Origin: Exophiala sp. HKRS030
Taxonomy: Eukaryota > Ascomycota > Eurotiomycetes > Chaetothyriales > Herpotrichiellaceae
NCBI GenBank assembly: GCA_023897205.1
Contig: JAHWDD010000001.1
Span: forward strand, 6,696,001 to 6,760,000
DNA: 64,000 nt
Direction: 5' to 3'
Shown piece by piece: positions 44,191 to 56,168 of the stretch. How positions within the stretch are numbered: position 1 is the first letter of the stretch; each line of letters opens with the position of its first letter. A model generated the notes under the pieces. The model was not told where the DNA came from, ran no database searches, and saw only the letters and a program-made list of their open reading frames with translations. The translations under genes and the position numbers were made by a program.

Positions 44191-47100
44191 TCACAGCTTG
44201 AACTTCTCCAGATATTCTGTCGCAGCTTTGAGAGCGTCATCGACCTTGGACGCATCTGTACCTGTTCCGATGGCGACAGGAGCCTTTCCACCGGCCTTTC
44301 CACCAACAAGTGCTGATACCGTGGAGGACCAGTCAGCAGATGAAGCACCGGCTTTGGTAGCAACCTGTAATAAAGTCTGTCAGCCAAAATTCGCTAACCA
44401 AAATGATCCGAATCCGGACGATTGCTCACTTACCGGACTGACAAAACATCCGTGATAAACCTTGCCATCAGCGTCCTGCTCGTCAGACACGAGGATGTAC
44501 ACGCTCTTGTCCTTCAGCTTGGTTTGGACATGCTTTGTGACATCAGGGACAATCTTGGCGCTACCTGTAACTGGTAACCGAAGTACAGCAGACTGAGCAT
44601 CTGGGTGTTTCTCGAAATATTCGTTGACAAAATCCACCGCCTTTTTCAGTTCCTCTTTCTGTAATTTCTTCTGATGATCTAGAAGACCTTTGCTGATTTT
44701 GTCCGCACGATCCCTGAATTGGGACTTCTTGACTGCAGATATCGAGAGACTGTTCAGATCGGACTGTGTGACTTTTGCCTCTTGCTCTTTCTCAGGCCCA
44801 TAAGGTAATTTTTCCAACTTGTCTAACCTTTCGGAAAATTCTTCGGCAACTCTTTGTACCGCATGTGCATCCTCACCAGTGACTGCGATAATACGTCGAA
44901 TACCTTTGGCAATTCCACTTTCTTCAAGGATGATAAGATCTTTGATGTCGCCAGTGCTTCTGACATGAGTACCTCCACAGAATTCAATACTGACTGTCTT
45001 CCATCTCTCATCACCCACGTTCTTGAGAATTTCATCAACCTCGACACCCACGGAAACGACCCTCACCGGATCAGGATATGTTTCACCAAAGACAGCTCTA
45101 ACGCCAGTAATCTCGAGAGCGGTCGACAAAGGCACGTCCTTGGCATAGACCGTGCAAGTTTGTCGAATATATTCTGTGCAAATATCCTCCACTTTCTGAA
45201 GCTCGGCATCAGTAACTCCAGATTTGTGGCTAAAGTCGAATCTCAACTTCTCTTGAGCAACGAGCGATCCTCTTTGATCGATTCCATTTCCAAGAACTTC
45301 TCGCAGAGCAAAATTGAGGATGTGGGTTCCTGTGTGGTTGTTCCGAATTGGTGCTCTCCTCGTCTCGTCATACTCGGTGATAACCTCATCTGCGACCGAG
45401 AATTGACCATACTTCAGATAGCCTGTATGTAAAACATAGCCGGCGTATAGTTGGACATTCTGAACGTCAAGCTCAGCCACACCATCAATCACAATACGCC
45501 CGGTGTCATTTTCTTGACCACCCTGTTCAGCATAGAAACAGGTTTTGTCAAGAATGAGACCGAACTGGTCACCTTCAGGAATGGATTTTGTGTCAGGGAC
45601 AAATTTTTTGGCGTGGTAGATGGCCTGGATTTTGGCGGTGATATTTTCACGACCATGTTTGGCAGAGTCATTTGTCTTTGTAACTCCAGGCATCTTCTCT
45701 AGTTCACCCAGATCATGAACATCAAGCTTGACTAGATCACTAGCAACTTTCTTTTCACCTTTGCTGGCCTCCTTGGCTTGCAGTCTTGCAGCCTCGAATT
45801 CGTTGTCATCAATTGACAAGCCACGTTCTTCAGCCATGAGTCTAGTGAGATCAACTGGGAAACCAAAGGTGTCATATAACCTCCAGACATCAGCGCCGTG
45901 CAAACTCTTTGCACCTTGACCTTGACTTTTCTGGGCATAAACTTCGAACTGTTTTTCGCCACGATCCAATGTTTTTGCGAAAGAGATCTCTTCTTCATTG
46001 AGGATTTCCTTGACTTCATCTTCCTTGGAAACAATTTCTTTGAACATGCCACCCATCTGTTGGACAAGCGTAGGGACGATCTTGGAGAAAAAGTCGCCGA
46101 TTTCGACGTTGAAATACTTCCTGGCGTATCGGGCACCTCTTCTGAGAACTCTTCTCACCACATAACCTCTTCCTTCGTTGTTGGGAATACCACCATCGCT
46201 GATGGCAAAAGTCAAGGTTCTGACGTGATCGGCGATGACTCGATAGGCAGTGTCTATTCCGTCCTTGTCATCCTCACCAAAATGGCCAGAGTATGGCCTT
46301 GCGCCAGTAATTTCTTGGATCCTCTTGAAAAGAGGGGTAAAGACATCGGTGTCATAATTCGACAACTTGTCCTGTAACACACTGACCAATCTTTCGAAAC
46401 CCATACCAGTATCGACGTGTTTGTTGGGTAAAGGACGCAGACTCTTATCGGGTTCTCTGTTGTATTGAATGAAGACGTTGTTCCAGATTTCAAGGACATT
46501 GGGATCGTCCTGATTGACAAGGTGAGCAGCATTTCGACCACCAAGTCGGTCGTAGTGGATTTCTGAACAAGGACCACAAGGACCTTGGTCACCCATTTCC
46601 CAGAAATTGTCCTTCATGTTACCGGGAAGAATATGATCTTCTTGAACTCCGACACTCTTCCAAAGTTCTTTGGCTTCTAGATCGGGTTCCAGACCACCAG
46701 GGGCGTAACCTTCAAAGTAGGTGACATATAATCGGTCGGGCTCAAGACCGTAGACCTTTGTCAACAGTTCCCACGACCAATTGATGGCCTCTTTCTTGAA
46801 ATAATCACCAAAAGACCAATTTCCCAACATCTCGAAAAAAGTATGGTGGTAGCTGTCCTTGCCAACGTCGTCCAGATCATTGTGTTTTCCTCCAGCACGT
46901 ATACATTTTTGAGAATTGACGGCGCGTTTGTATTGACCCTCCTTGCTCGTGGGATCTACTGTGCCTAGGAATATAGGTTTGAACTGATTCATTCCGGCAT
47001 TGGTGAAGAGAAGGGTAGGGTCCGATAGAGGTACGACGGGGAAGATTTGACTGGATGTAAAGATTAGAGGAATTATTATTCTGGATGTGTTGATACGGAC

Positions 47101-47524
47101 CAAAGGTGTGCCCTCGTTCCTCGAAGAATTTCAAAAAGGTGTCTCTGACCTCTTGAGCGGTCCACTCCTTGGTGGTCGCCATGGTTGTGATCGTGTGCTG
47201 TGGAGGGGCAGCGAGAGGAAGGATTGTGGGAACGGAGTGGGAATTGTTCTGTTGGACTGATGTTGAGGTGAAGGTAGGTTTGAGACGAGTAAATGGTCTC
47301 GAGAGTGATTGTCTTGTTGTACGGGAGGTGAGAGAGTGAGAGTGACAAGATTGTAGAAATTGTTTGAGGATTGGAGAATGGAGGAAATTGTGAGTCAGTG
47401 GGCGGATGTTGATACGGCGAGGGGAAGAAACGAGTGTGACTCTTGCAGTTGCTGTTGATGCTCCTACACTCCAAGTCACAGCCTGGCCTTGAATGAGCCG
47501 CCAATGTTTTGTTCCAATGTGCAT
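44191..47524 (-). CDS. ALA1: Alanyl-tRNA synthetase, mitochondrial/cytosolic
   Basis: Class II synthetase for tRNA-Ala. Exons are 47097-47524, 44434-47050 and 44191-44364, with introns of 46 nt (GTATCA...ATCCAG) and 69 nt (GTAAGT...TTACAG). From Met at 47182 ([12 protein letters not shown]) the protein is 958 residues, the usual cytosolic length. Motifs include [16 protein letters not shown], the editing domain ([14 protein letters not shown]) and the HVRSTGDI metal site with upstream CGGTH. The C-Ala domain ends [20 protein letters not shown]. From the in-frame ATG at 47524 there are 114 extra residues rich in Ser, Thr, Arg and His with almost no acidic residues, like a mitochondrial presequence. 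The upstream ATG has T at -3 (weak); the second has A at -3 and G at +4 (strong), which fits leaky scanning. Yeast ALA1 also serves both compartments. Confidence 0.95.
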
Positions 47525-48466
47525 TCAATAAGTTTGTCTTGTGGGTTTTTGAGATGAGGAATACTCGAGTCTCTCAAGGGCGGTGATGTGTGGTTGTGAG
47601 GCGAGCACTCTGTGTCGGAGAACCGCAGGTACCATACGCAGCAGCTGGTAATAATTGTATGGAGAATTCAGTTCCCTGGGAATTTTTGTTTTGCATGGAG
47701 TACTGGGTAGGTACTGGTACCTAGCTACTTACTCCGTAGATACCTAGGCTTTCGAGTCGGGGAGAGGGTAATGGGAGCTCAGGTAAGGAGTACTCCGCAC
47801 TACAAATATCTTTACCTAGTGAGTGGCTAGTGATTGGCAGTAGAAGACAAGACGCCTACTCCGTACTTCCTGTTTAACGACTCAAAGGCTAGCCTAGCCA
47901 CAATCACTTTGGGGGCACTTGGCCCGTGATGGGTGCCTCGAGTCGAGAATTGGAAGGGCTGCCTTACCTAAGCACATGCCTAAGGTGTGTGTACTCCGTA
48001 CGGATCCACTGTCCGAGTTTCCATGTTCCAGCAGATTCTCCAACTGGGTCCGCACGTCACATGGAAAGCCTCAATACTCGGTACTGTATCCGCAGAAGGG
48101 TGTGAAGGCGGTTTATGCCGTCGAACCACCCACAGACTAGCACTTAGTCAGTGCATGTCCTCTCCAACGTCAAATGGGTTCTCGACCTCAAGCTCATATA
48201 TACCACCAACACCTACATTCCGCACACCAGTAAACACCATATAACTAGTAGCACACAGAGCTAAACCCTTCTTCCACCACGCACAATCATTCTTTCGCAT
48301 CCTTTGGATCACCAAACAATGATTTAGTAAAACCCCCACCTCAAGCCTACCTATTTCATCATCCGCTCTCCTCTTCGAAAAAGACGACATCAGCCTTGTA
48401 TAACCTCAGCAGATCTTCCGCCTCTCAGCAGAATCTACCACTGACCAGCCAATGTCTTCTTATTAA
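47525..48466. promoter_or_regulatory. Divergent promoter spacer with three TACGGAGTA-type motifs
   Basis: 942 bp between ALA1 and the plus-strand gene at 48467. TACTCCGTA occurs at 47730-47738, 47857-47865 and 47992-48000, and GGAGTACTCC (a 10-bp palindrome) at about 47788-47797. ACCTAGG words also lie near 47720-47750. Confidence 0.6.
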
Positions 48467-49504
48467 ATGGCTTCATCCTCCTCATACACGACCTACCCTC
48501 CTACGACACCCACTACACCATGGCAATCGGCAATCGGCCCAGCCATGAACCAACACCGCAGCAATTTAAGCGGGAAACGAAAAGCCCTGGCCTTCGACAC
48601 TGACGATATCGATCCGCAGTTCAACAGCAACAATAGCAACAGTATCTCAACTCAATTCAAGAAACTACGACTGAACAACAACCGCAACCATAACAACTTC
48701 AACCCAGCCCACCATGCCTCCGACTCAATCTCCAATGGAACCACCACCTTCCACCACGACATCCCAGCATCACCATCGTCCACCACCACCATCACACCTC
48801 CACATTCACCCACACGACGCATCCACCGCCACCACAACAGCAATAGCATCAGTCTCACAAACACCAGCCCACGCTCCAGCCCGCATTCCCCTCTATACAC
48901 TAAACCACCACCATCTCCATCAACACCTACCCCTCTCAACCCGGGATACAACTACATGCCGGTAGACGAAACCCCACACCGAATCATAATCCACGACCTC
49001 GACGCCGAGATCGCACAAATCGAAGCCGAAGAGCTCGCACAATCACAAACCGTGTTCCTGCCCGACATCGACAAGAAAGTCTCGAGCATACCACAACGTC
49101 TTCTGCAGAACCGCTCCCCGGACCAACCCCATTTCTCACCACCGCAGGCCCTCGCTCCTCCACACCAGTATCCATATCAAAACCACCCCTCAACCACCGC
49201 CGTCCCAACACCCGTCGAACCCACGGCACTAATCCTGTACAAAGACCCCACGAGCATCAGCGTGCCCGAGGAGGAAGACGTGGTGCGCAAGACGATCATC
49301 GAGGCGCGCAAACGTGCGCGCGAAAAAGCCGTCGAGGACCAGCGCGAGCGCGACCTGGGCAGAGAGAGGTTCCTGACGGAATACCGCAGTCGTGGCCATG
49401 ATGGCGATGTGGATTTCGACGACGCCATGACTGATCAGTCGTCCGTTGTGGATGATGGCGATGGCGATGGCGATGGCGATGGCGATGCTATGGAACTTGA
49501 ATAA
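48467..49504 (+). CDS. Conserved disordered protein, probably nuclear
   Basis: A single exon of 345 residues. The first half is low-complexity (Ser, Thr, Pro, Asn, His), with a basic patch GKRKALAF near residue 36 that could act in nuclear import. Two ordered-looking patches stand out: DETPHRIIIHDLDAEIAQIEAEE followed by VFLPDIDKKVSSIPQRLL, and TALILYKDPTSISVPEEEDVVRKTIIEARKRAREKAVEDQRER, which is helical and charged. The end is a DGDGDGD tract encoded by a GATGGC microsatellite (49453-49488). I have a general impression of similar Pezizomycotina proteins but no named family and no function to offer. Confidence 0.75.
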   Translation: MASSSSYTTYPPTTPTTPWQSAIGPAMNQHRSNLSGKRKALAFDTDDIDPQFNSNNSNSISTQFKKLRLNNNRNHNNFNPAHHASDSISNGTTTFHHDIPASPSSTTTITPPHSPTRRIHRHHNSNSISLTNTSPRSSPHSPLYTKPPPSPSTPTPLNPGYNYMPVDETPHRIIIHDLDAEIAQIEAEELAQSQTVFLPDIDKKVSSIPQRLLQNRSPDQPHFSPPQALAPPHQYPYQNHPSTTAVPTPVEPTALILYKDPTSISVPEEEDVVRKTIIEARKRAREKAVEDQRERDLGRERFLTEYRSRGHDGDVDFDDAMTDQSSVVDDGDGDGDGDGDAMELE

Positions 49505-50292
49505 ATAGCTAGATAGATCGATAGCTATAGAGAGCTGATAGAAATGGTATGAAGATTACCGGCACGAGAGCGAGAACGAGAACAAGACCAAGACCAAGAC
49601 CAAGAAAAAAGAAAGGTGAGGGAGTGTCCTCCGGAAGAAGGTAATATTGAATTATGAATCGAGTGCAAAAACTGAGGAAGAAGGATTAAAACGACATATC
49701 ATGGAAATCCCATTGCGGGGGCCAGGGAATCGATTTGTTCTGAAGCGGGCGTTTTGGGATATCATAATCTGAATCCCACCTTTGTCGTATTGATTGGGGC
49801 GTTTGGCCCTGATTGATTTGATCTGATCTGATTTATTTATTCATTCACTCACGCCGGGCGGCACTGCCGCACTGCCGCTAGACAGACGATGCATCTGCAT
49901 CTGCATCTGAGCGTGCATTTCTAGTAGTAGTACTAGTAGTACTAGTGGTGGTGGTGGTAGTGATCTAATGATACAAGATGACAACAACCCTTGGTTGGCT
50001 TAAATCGCCTTTCCCATATGTACAACCCTCCATGGTATGTATGTTTGCTGAGCCCTTTTATTCCCCTTTTCTGACGCCTTGCCCCATGTACGCCTGTAAC
50101 TCCTCGTTCGCTAAAATGCTGTAAAATCTCGTGTTTGATACCCGGGGACCAAGACGTCTGATTCTTGGTTGGTCACCGATTTGTACGCTCAACCGTGGAT
50201 TCCGACTCTGAAGAAGGACCGTTGGCACGGTTTAAGTTGTGTCCCTTCGTCGTCTTTCACGATCCTCCCGGTCTCAAGGTGTGCCCCAATGC
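49505..50292. other. Convergent spacer rich in microsatellites
   Basis: 788 bp. Contains GATA-type repeats (49507-49530), GAACGAGAACAAGACC-type repeats (49566-49610), a CATCTG repeat (about 49890-49910) and a CTAGTAGTA/GGTGGTGGT tract (about 49920-49962). No gene is supported. Confidence 0.6.
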
Positions 50293-51064
50293 TCAAATCA
50301 AGCCGTTATCGCCGATCGTAGGTGGTTGCTGCTTGGGAGGCTGACTAGGCCCAGCGGGCGGTTGCAGGCCGAAACTGTTGTTGTTACCTGGCGGTGGTGC
50401 CGTGTATGTTTGGTTTGGATCTGTCTTGTTCGGCACGGCTGGCGTGTATGCAGGCACATACTCTGGTTCGTGATACGCTGGAGTGGAAATGAGTTAGTCA
50501 ACGGATACTTGATCGTCGAGGTCACAGATCGGCAGAGACAAAACGCTCCGGCATCATTCTTTCATTCGTTCATGCAGAGACAAACGACTTACCAGGTGGA
50601 GGCGGGCCATAGTGACCCATCTGATACGCCTGGCCGGGCACATAGGTATAAGTCGCCTGAGGCTGGGTGCGGGGGTTACGGTAGAAGGAGAAATGATGGG
50701 CGTGTTCGGGATGGGCTTGGGCAAAGGCATATCGACTTCGACGGGGGACGAGCCATCTGTGGTATCGAAGAGGAGGTAGACCTTTGGCCATGCGCCGTCG
50801 TGCGTGCAGGTATCCACCTAGGAAGAAGCCGAAGCAGGCCACGAGGATGACGGCCAGGATGGACCATTTTATGATATATGCGGTCTGTTGAGGGTGAAGA
50901 AGGGAGAGAGTTAGCAGGGTTTACAATGTGATTTGGTTGGGAGAGGTCCATGTGGTTTGTGGTGTGGTTGAGGCTTGGGCAAAGAAGATGGAACTTACGT
51001 CGGAATACCACCATCCTGGACCGTCGGCATAGTATTGACGGCGCGAGAGTGTTGACGACTCCAT
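50293..51064 (-). CDS. RCR-family membrane protein (chitin/Congo red resistance type)
   Basis: Three exons on the minus strand, 50999-51064, 50593-50884 and 50293-50477, with introns of 114 and 115 nt (GTAAGT starts; CAACAG and CTCCAG ends); 180 residues. A short luminal N-terminus (RRQYYADGPGWWYSD) is followed by one membrane helix at about 25-46 (IIKWSILAVILVACFGFFLGG), then a basic juxtamembrane patch (HARRRMAKG) and a Pro/Tyr/Gln-rich cytosolic tail. This is the layout of yeast Rcr1/Rcr2, ER or endosomal proteins that influence chitin deposition and plasma-membrane transporter turnover. Yeast members bind the Rsp5 ubiquitin ligase through PPxY motifs; I do not see a strict PPxY here (the nearest is PPPPGAY). 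Confidence 0.82.
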
Positions 51065-52561
51065 TGTGAGAAGAAGGATTCGGTTGCTTGAGTTGTAGAG
51101 GTGTGCAAGAGGCAGAAGCAGAAGCAGATGAAGTTGATGTTGTCTGTCTGAGAAAGGTTTAGAGGCTGTTGGAGGTGGCGAACAACCCTTGGAGTTCCAA
51201 GTAAGTAGTAGGCTGGCAGTCAGGCAGGCAGCCTTCACTTGAAGCGAAAGTCAGTGATTCTGTGTGGCCTTTAGCCTACTCAGCGCCACGGTCTGCAAAG
51301 AGGGAAATGTGTAAAAGGTGATTATCTTGGAGTCTATGAAATCAATAAGAGGGTTTGGTAGTGATACAAAAAGATGGAAGTGTAGAGACAAGAGGCGTTG
51401 GGGCGGGAGGGAACTGGACAAAGAAACTTGATTTGCTAGGCATACGTATGCCAGCCAAGGTGTGATGAAGTCTGTCAAGGAAATCTGGTAGGCAAGGTAT
51501 CAACCCAGGTATCTATCTAGGAGAGCCCAGGAGCTACAGTGACATTATTATTATTAGGTCGATTTCCAGTAGTTACTATCTACTACCTACTACCTAGGTC
51601 GTGAATTAAGTTAGTAGGTAGGACAAAGTTTCCAAGGCACAGAAAGAAACTCGTCCCAGCAGTCACAGGAGGAGGCGTTTGAGAAACTGGACAAAAGTCG
51701 CAGGCTAACATTAGGCTAGGCATCCCTGGGGTGCCCTGAATGTCACAGGCTCAGCGCCCCAATCATAGCCTTCGTGGCCTTTGTGCCTTTGTAACCAATT
51801 CGCCAGCGAGTCAGTCAAGACAAATAAATTACTTAGTTCGACGCTTCTGGATCCGTCTCCGTCTCCGCCATCCGAGAGGCGCAGTCAACGGGTTCCCGAG
51901 AGGGAGGTGGGGGCTTTCGACAGCTGTGCGCAGACACGTACTCCTAGTTTACTGCATTGCATCGCATTCGCATTGCGTGCATGTACTCCGTACGGAGTTA
52001 CGTATGCAAACCTAATGTTTCGTAAAAGGGACCTCTCAATGTGCCTACAGGACACAGAATGTACATATGTCTCGGGACAATTGACTCAAAAGGGGTTGGA
52101 TGTACTGTACATACAGAGAGGGCTTCATCATTATTCAATATTATTGAACTGCATTAGAAACTACTCCGTACAGACGCAGGGGGCTTTGTCTTCTGACGTA
52201 CAACATTTTCATTTTACGAGAGGCAACAGGGTTCCAGTCAGTCGGCCTCTGTTTTCTCTAACATGTTTCATGTCGCGTCGGCGAGTCGAGTCCGCGTTCC
52301 AGATCTGCTTTGCTCAGCGACGCCTGCGGGCATCGCGGGCATCACTTGTCACATGACCTCGTGATTATTTCCAAATCCAAGACTGTGGTCGGAAACCGCT
52401 ACAAGCATCATATCCATTGCATTGATGCTTAGAGTTACTTCTTGTTGTGGTAGTTGCATATATTATAGTCTGAAACACAATCATGATAATCACAAGCTTT
52501 TGGCTGTGCGTAAAGCTGCAAATTTTTGATACAAATGTCTCAAAGGAGAGAAACCCTCACT
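51065..52561. other. Spacer with TACGGAGTA motifs
   Basis: About 1.5 kb between the RCR gene promoter and the HRD1 3' end. TACTCCGTACGGAGTTA at 51984-52000 includes the 14-bp palindrome also seen at 11467, and TACTCCGTA is at 52162-52170. A frame of 191 codons (plus, 51781-52356) exists but uses no conserved sequence and is not called. Confidence 0.55.
51984..52170. repeat. TACTCCGTA copies and shared 14-bp palindrome
   Basis: TACTCCGTA at 51984-51992 and 52162-52170. ACTCCGTACGGAGT at 51985-51998 is identical to the palindrome at 11467-11480. Confidence 0.85.
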
Positions 52562-55308
52562 TTAATCTGGATCTTCAACCACATCTTCTACAGTAGCTTG
52601 CCTCTTCTTGGGTTCGCTTGATGAGCTTCCCACTCCCGAAACACTTTCATTCCCGTTTCTGCCATTGGTCTCATGCAGAGAATCGTCCCTAGTATCATCA
52701 TTATGCCCCGAAGCAGAAGATCCCCAAGATGGTAACGGTAGATCCGTCGTTGCTGAAGTTGTAAGAGGTTCTTGAGACTGCTGAAGCTCTTCAACCGTTT
52801 CTCCGTTCGTGTTAGGTCCGGAGCCTCGTCTGGCCTGAGTCTCAGCTTGACTTGATGATCCAGCTACCCCGTTTGAATTTTGTAGGGATCCTAACCATTG
52901 CTCGTGCTGCTCGTGCTGCTGCAGGACATTTAGCGGAGGATTCGTCGAAGGAGGCTCTTGCGCAACTGTGGGATCTTGTTGCAAGGATGTTGATGTTTGA
53001 CTTGGTACGGTTGCCGTTGTTCCATTCGGTTGTGCGTTCGAGGCTACATCACCACCGTTAACCGCCGCAGCAGTCGGTGGTTGCCCAGGATTAGGCGAGA
53101 AAACAGAGGGCGGGAACTGACCAAATGGTGGCAAATGTGGCAGGTGTGGTAGTTGTGGCAGCTGTGGAAAGTGCGGTAATGGACCTGGCATCGTTCCAAG
53201 GAATTGCCCATTCGTCCCAAAATGTTGGATCGGGAATGCCTGACCAGGTAGCGATGTTGCCTGTATCTGATGGGCTTGGGAAACTGTTTGTAGCGGTAGC
53301 ATAGTCCACCCTTCTGGGAGAGTAAGCCCAGCAGGTAACCTGTCGCTTCCGGACTCAATCAAACTCTGCTGCCCGCCACCGATGAGAGTGGTCGTAGATC
53401 GGATCTGGGGCATTGGTGGTAGTCCTGCCGGTGCTGTGCTCGCAGCTTGTCCTGATGGTAAATTTCTGAGTCTGTCCAATTCAGCCTGCATGGATCGAAG
53501 AAGTGCCAATTCACTGGTGCTCCGTGTCAATCCATCAATGTCCCTTCGGATTTGTGCCTCTGCAGCATCAAGCTGTTCTCGTGTAGTTAGATTCTGATTG
53601 TTGAATCGTCTTCTCCGTACTCCTGTCCAACGTACGCCTAATCCAAACTGTCGTGGCGCATTAGGATCCACGTTGCCAGGTGGTTGCGCCCCTCCTACAG
53701 CTCCAGCACCTCCACCAGCACCAAGTCGCTGTTGAAGGTCTTCAAACACGTTGCCACCTCTAACGGCGCCGATGCCAATACGTAGAGGGCCAAATTGATA
53801 AACTCGAGGTCCTTGTCTCGCCGCCGCAGGTTGATGTGGCCCTGCACGTGCTTGGCCACCTGCGGCCTGATCTGCTGCATTACCACCAGCTCCGGCTCCT
53901 GCACCTCCATTGGTATTGGCATTTGCCCCTCTCCCAGTTTGTACGACGTTCGCTCGACATGTCGGGCAGATTTGTTGTCGCTCCAGCCAACTTCGTAAAC
54001 AAGAAAAGTGGAGGACATGTCCACACGGAAGTTTCTTCGGTCTCATTCTTTCCACGATAGGATTCGGTCGTTGTGGCGGTTGACCTGCTTCGACGACCTG
54101 AGGTTCGTACGGTCTCATTTCTTCCCTGCATATAATGCAGACATCCTCCCTTCCGATATCCTCTGCTGTAGCATCCGGGTAACGCTCATTCATATCCCTT
54201 GTTGCCGTGCGATATTTCATAAAGTCTGATATGCGTTTGATGAAAGATCGCATTGTGAGGAAAACATCTCGTAGAATGTGAATCGGTAAGCCATAGAAGA
54301 CAAGCAAAATGAAAAAGAAAACAAGGTAAATGACAAGCTTGAAAAAGTCGGTTGCGAGATCCAGGTAGAAAATGTAACGACCTTTGTCTTCCCATCCCTC
54401 CACTTCCACCTCATTTTCGTCCACTGGTTCACGTAGAGACTCTTGAATCACTTGCTCGAGTGTACGTTGCGAAGTTGCCGGTACCGAGGGAGTGGCTTCG
54501 CCATCCTGGATGTCTGCTGACGTCAAGTCACCAGTTTGCGGTGCGAGAGACTCCCGGTATTCTGTGACGGCGGTTTGCATTCTCTCCTTTTTGATCTCTT
54601 CGGTCCTCTGTCGTTTCTGTTCTCGAACGATGCCGATCTCGATCAAGTTGATGGCATATCTCACAGCAGTACTGATACTGGTGATTGACAGAACCGCGAA
54701 TTCGAAACCAAACATAACCATCATATCCGGTCGAGCCATCCTGGCGACTTGCTTGACAATATATTCCAGCATTGTCAAATCAAAGGCCACACTTAAGCCC
54801 AGGCTCAGAGCAAGACGGGTGTGGAATAATCTCGGGTTTCGAGGTGGTTGTTGTTCCAAGAGTTCGACACGACCCTCTCCAATCCATCCCCATACCTTGC
54901 CCGTGAGCAAGGCGAAGAACATGGACAGGAATGTGGGACCAATCTCCCCTCTGAAGACAGTCATGGCCAGACATGTTTCTGTGACGGCAAACCACGCCTT
55001 TTCATAGAGCTGTTCAACCTCGATTGGCCGCAGATTTCCGTAGAGTAATTTCTGAAGTCCGAGCAAGAAGGTGCAGGCAACGACGAACAGGAGATTGGTA
55101 AGGATCATCAGATTCGCCGATGATTGAGCCAGGTAGACGGCCGCAGAGTAGAAATTAGGTCGTTGTGCCAATGCTTTGACGACAACGCCTGCGGCAAGGG
55201 CAGTCGATATCTAGCGAGAGAAGTCAGTTTCTCCGGTCTGCAGTGGAAGTCCGGGAATTCACCAACCCCAGCATAGGCGGTCCATCTCAGTCTCAATCTC
55301 ACAGGCAT
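52562..55308 (-). CDS. HRD1: HRD1 ER membrane E3 ubiquitin ligase
   Basis: Two exons on the minus strand, 55267-55308 and 52562-55210, with a 56-nt intron (GTTGGT...CGCTAG); 896 residues. Exon 1 ([14 protein letters not shown]) joins [22 protein letters not shown], the expected first membrane span. Several further helices follow, with [15 protein letters not shown] as in Hrd1/synoviolin. The RING-H2 domain (about residues 372-434) has CIICRE, then [24 protein letters not shown], with all zinc ligands. A long Gly/Gln/Pro/Ser-rich disordered tail completes it. HRD1 ubiquitinates misfolded proteins in ER-associated degradation. The first exon is 14 codons, and its GTTGGT donor is less common than GTAAGT. 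Confidence 0.94.
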
Positions 55309-56168
55309 CTTGACAAATGATGGTCGAACAAGGGCGTTTGTCAATTAGATCGCAATGGAATTGGTGTGAGTGGATGGAGAAGCCATTATTATCCAGGCAG
55401 GTAGGCAGTTGGGTTGCGCGCTGCGCATAAACGCCGATGGTACCGAGAGAGAAGTTTCGGGCGATATCTGGTGATGGTGAGCCACAAGTGAGGTTTTGTG
55501 GTGATGTAGGAAATGATGAGTTGGATTTGTAGACGAAAGGTGTTCAGTTTCTTGGATGTCTAGGTACCTAATTGTAGGATCCGGCTCGCAATAATGACAC
55601 GCTCCGAGCCGAGAGGGGAGCACTGGGCGTCACGCGAGACCTTCCGCATAAAGTTGGACTTGGAGTGACTTGACGTGGTTGATCACTAATGACGACTACG
55701 TGACTACCGAGCACGGAGTACGGAGTACTTCGCTCTGCATTATTATTAACTAGCCACACCTGGCCTACAGAGACCATCAAGTACTTAACTACGCGTACTA
55801 CGCTAGGCACCTAAGGGGTTGGCTAGGTACCAATTAGGTACTTAAGTAGGTACTTAGGTAGGTACTTTCTGGTAAGTAGCGTCGCAGGCCAAACAACATG
55901 TCAACCAAGTTCCTCGACAGCAGTCCACACAATCACCAATACCTAGGTACATAACTATGTGTTGACCCCCTCGACGCCGAGCCTACAATTCAATGCATGC
56001 CGATGAGATCAAAGTATATTCCTCGTCCTTGTAGCAAATCGCTTTCCATGCCCATGCGCTCAAAACTACAATAATTCCATAAGTCATCTTCAACTTCTGA
56101 GTACAGTTCAGTCAGCCAGAGATATCATGGAGACATACACACAAGTGCCTGTGGACTCGTTAACATCG
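55309..56168. promoter_or_regulatory. Spacer with HRD1 promoter and a 12-bp repeat
   Basis: 860 bp. TACGGAGTA is at 55719-55727 within CGGAGTACGGAGTACT. A 12-bp repeat (TAGGTACTTAAG, TAGGTACTTAGG, TAGGTACTTTCT) runs at 55835-55870. CCTAGGTAC words recur near 55800-55950. Confidence 0.6.
55835..55870. repeat. 12-bp tandem repeat, 3 units
   Basis: Units start at 55835, 55847 and 55859 and share TAGGTACTT; the ends vary. The core word GTAC is palindromic. Confidence 0.8.

Noticed and set aside
51781..52356. 191-codon plus-strand frame upstream of the HRD1 3' end
   Set aside because: Composition looks random, it contains the spacer motifs, and no conserved sequence is visible.
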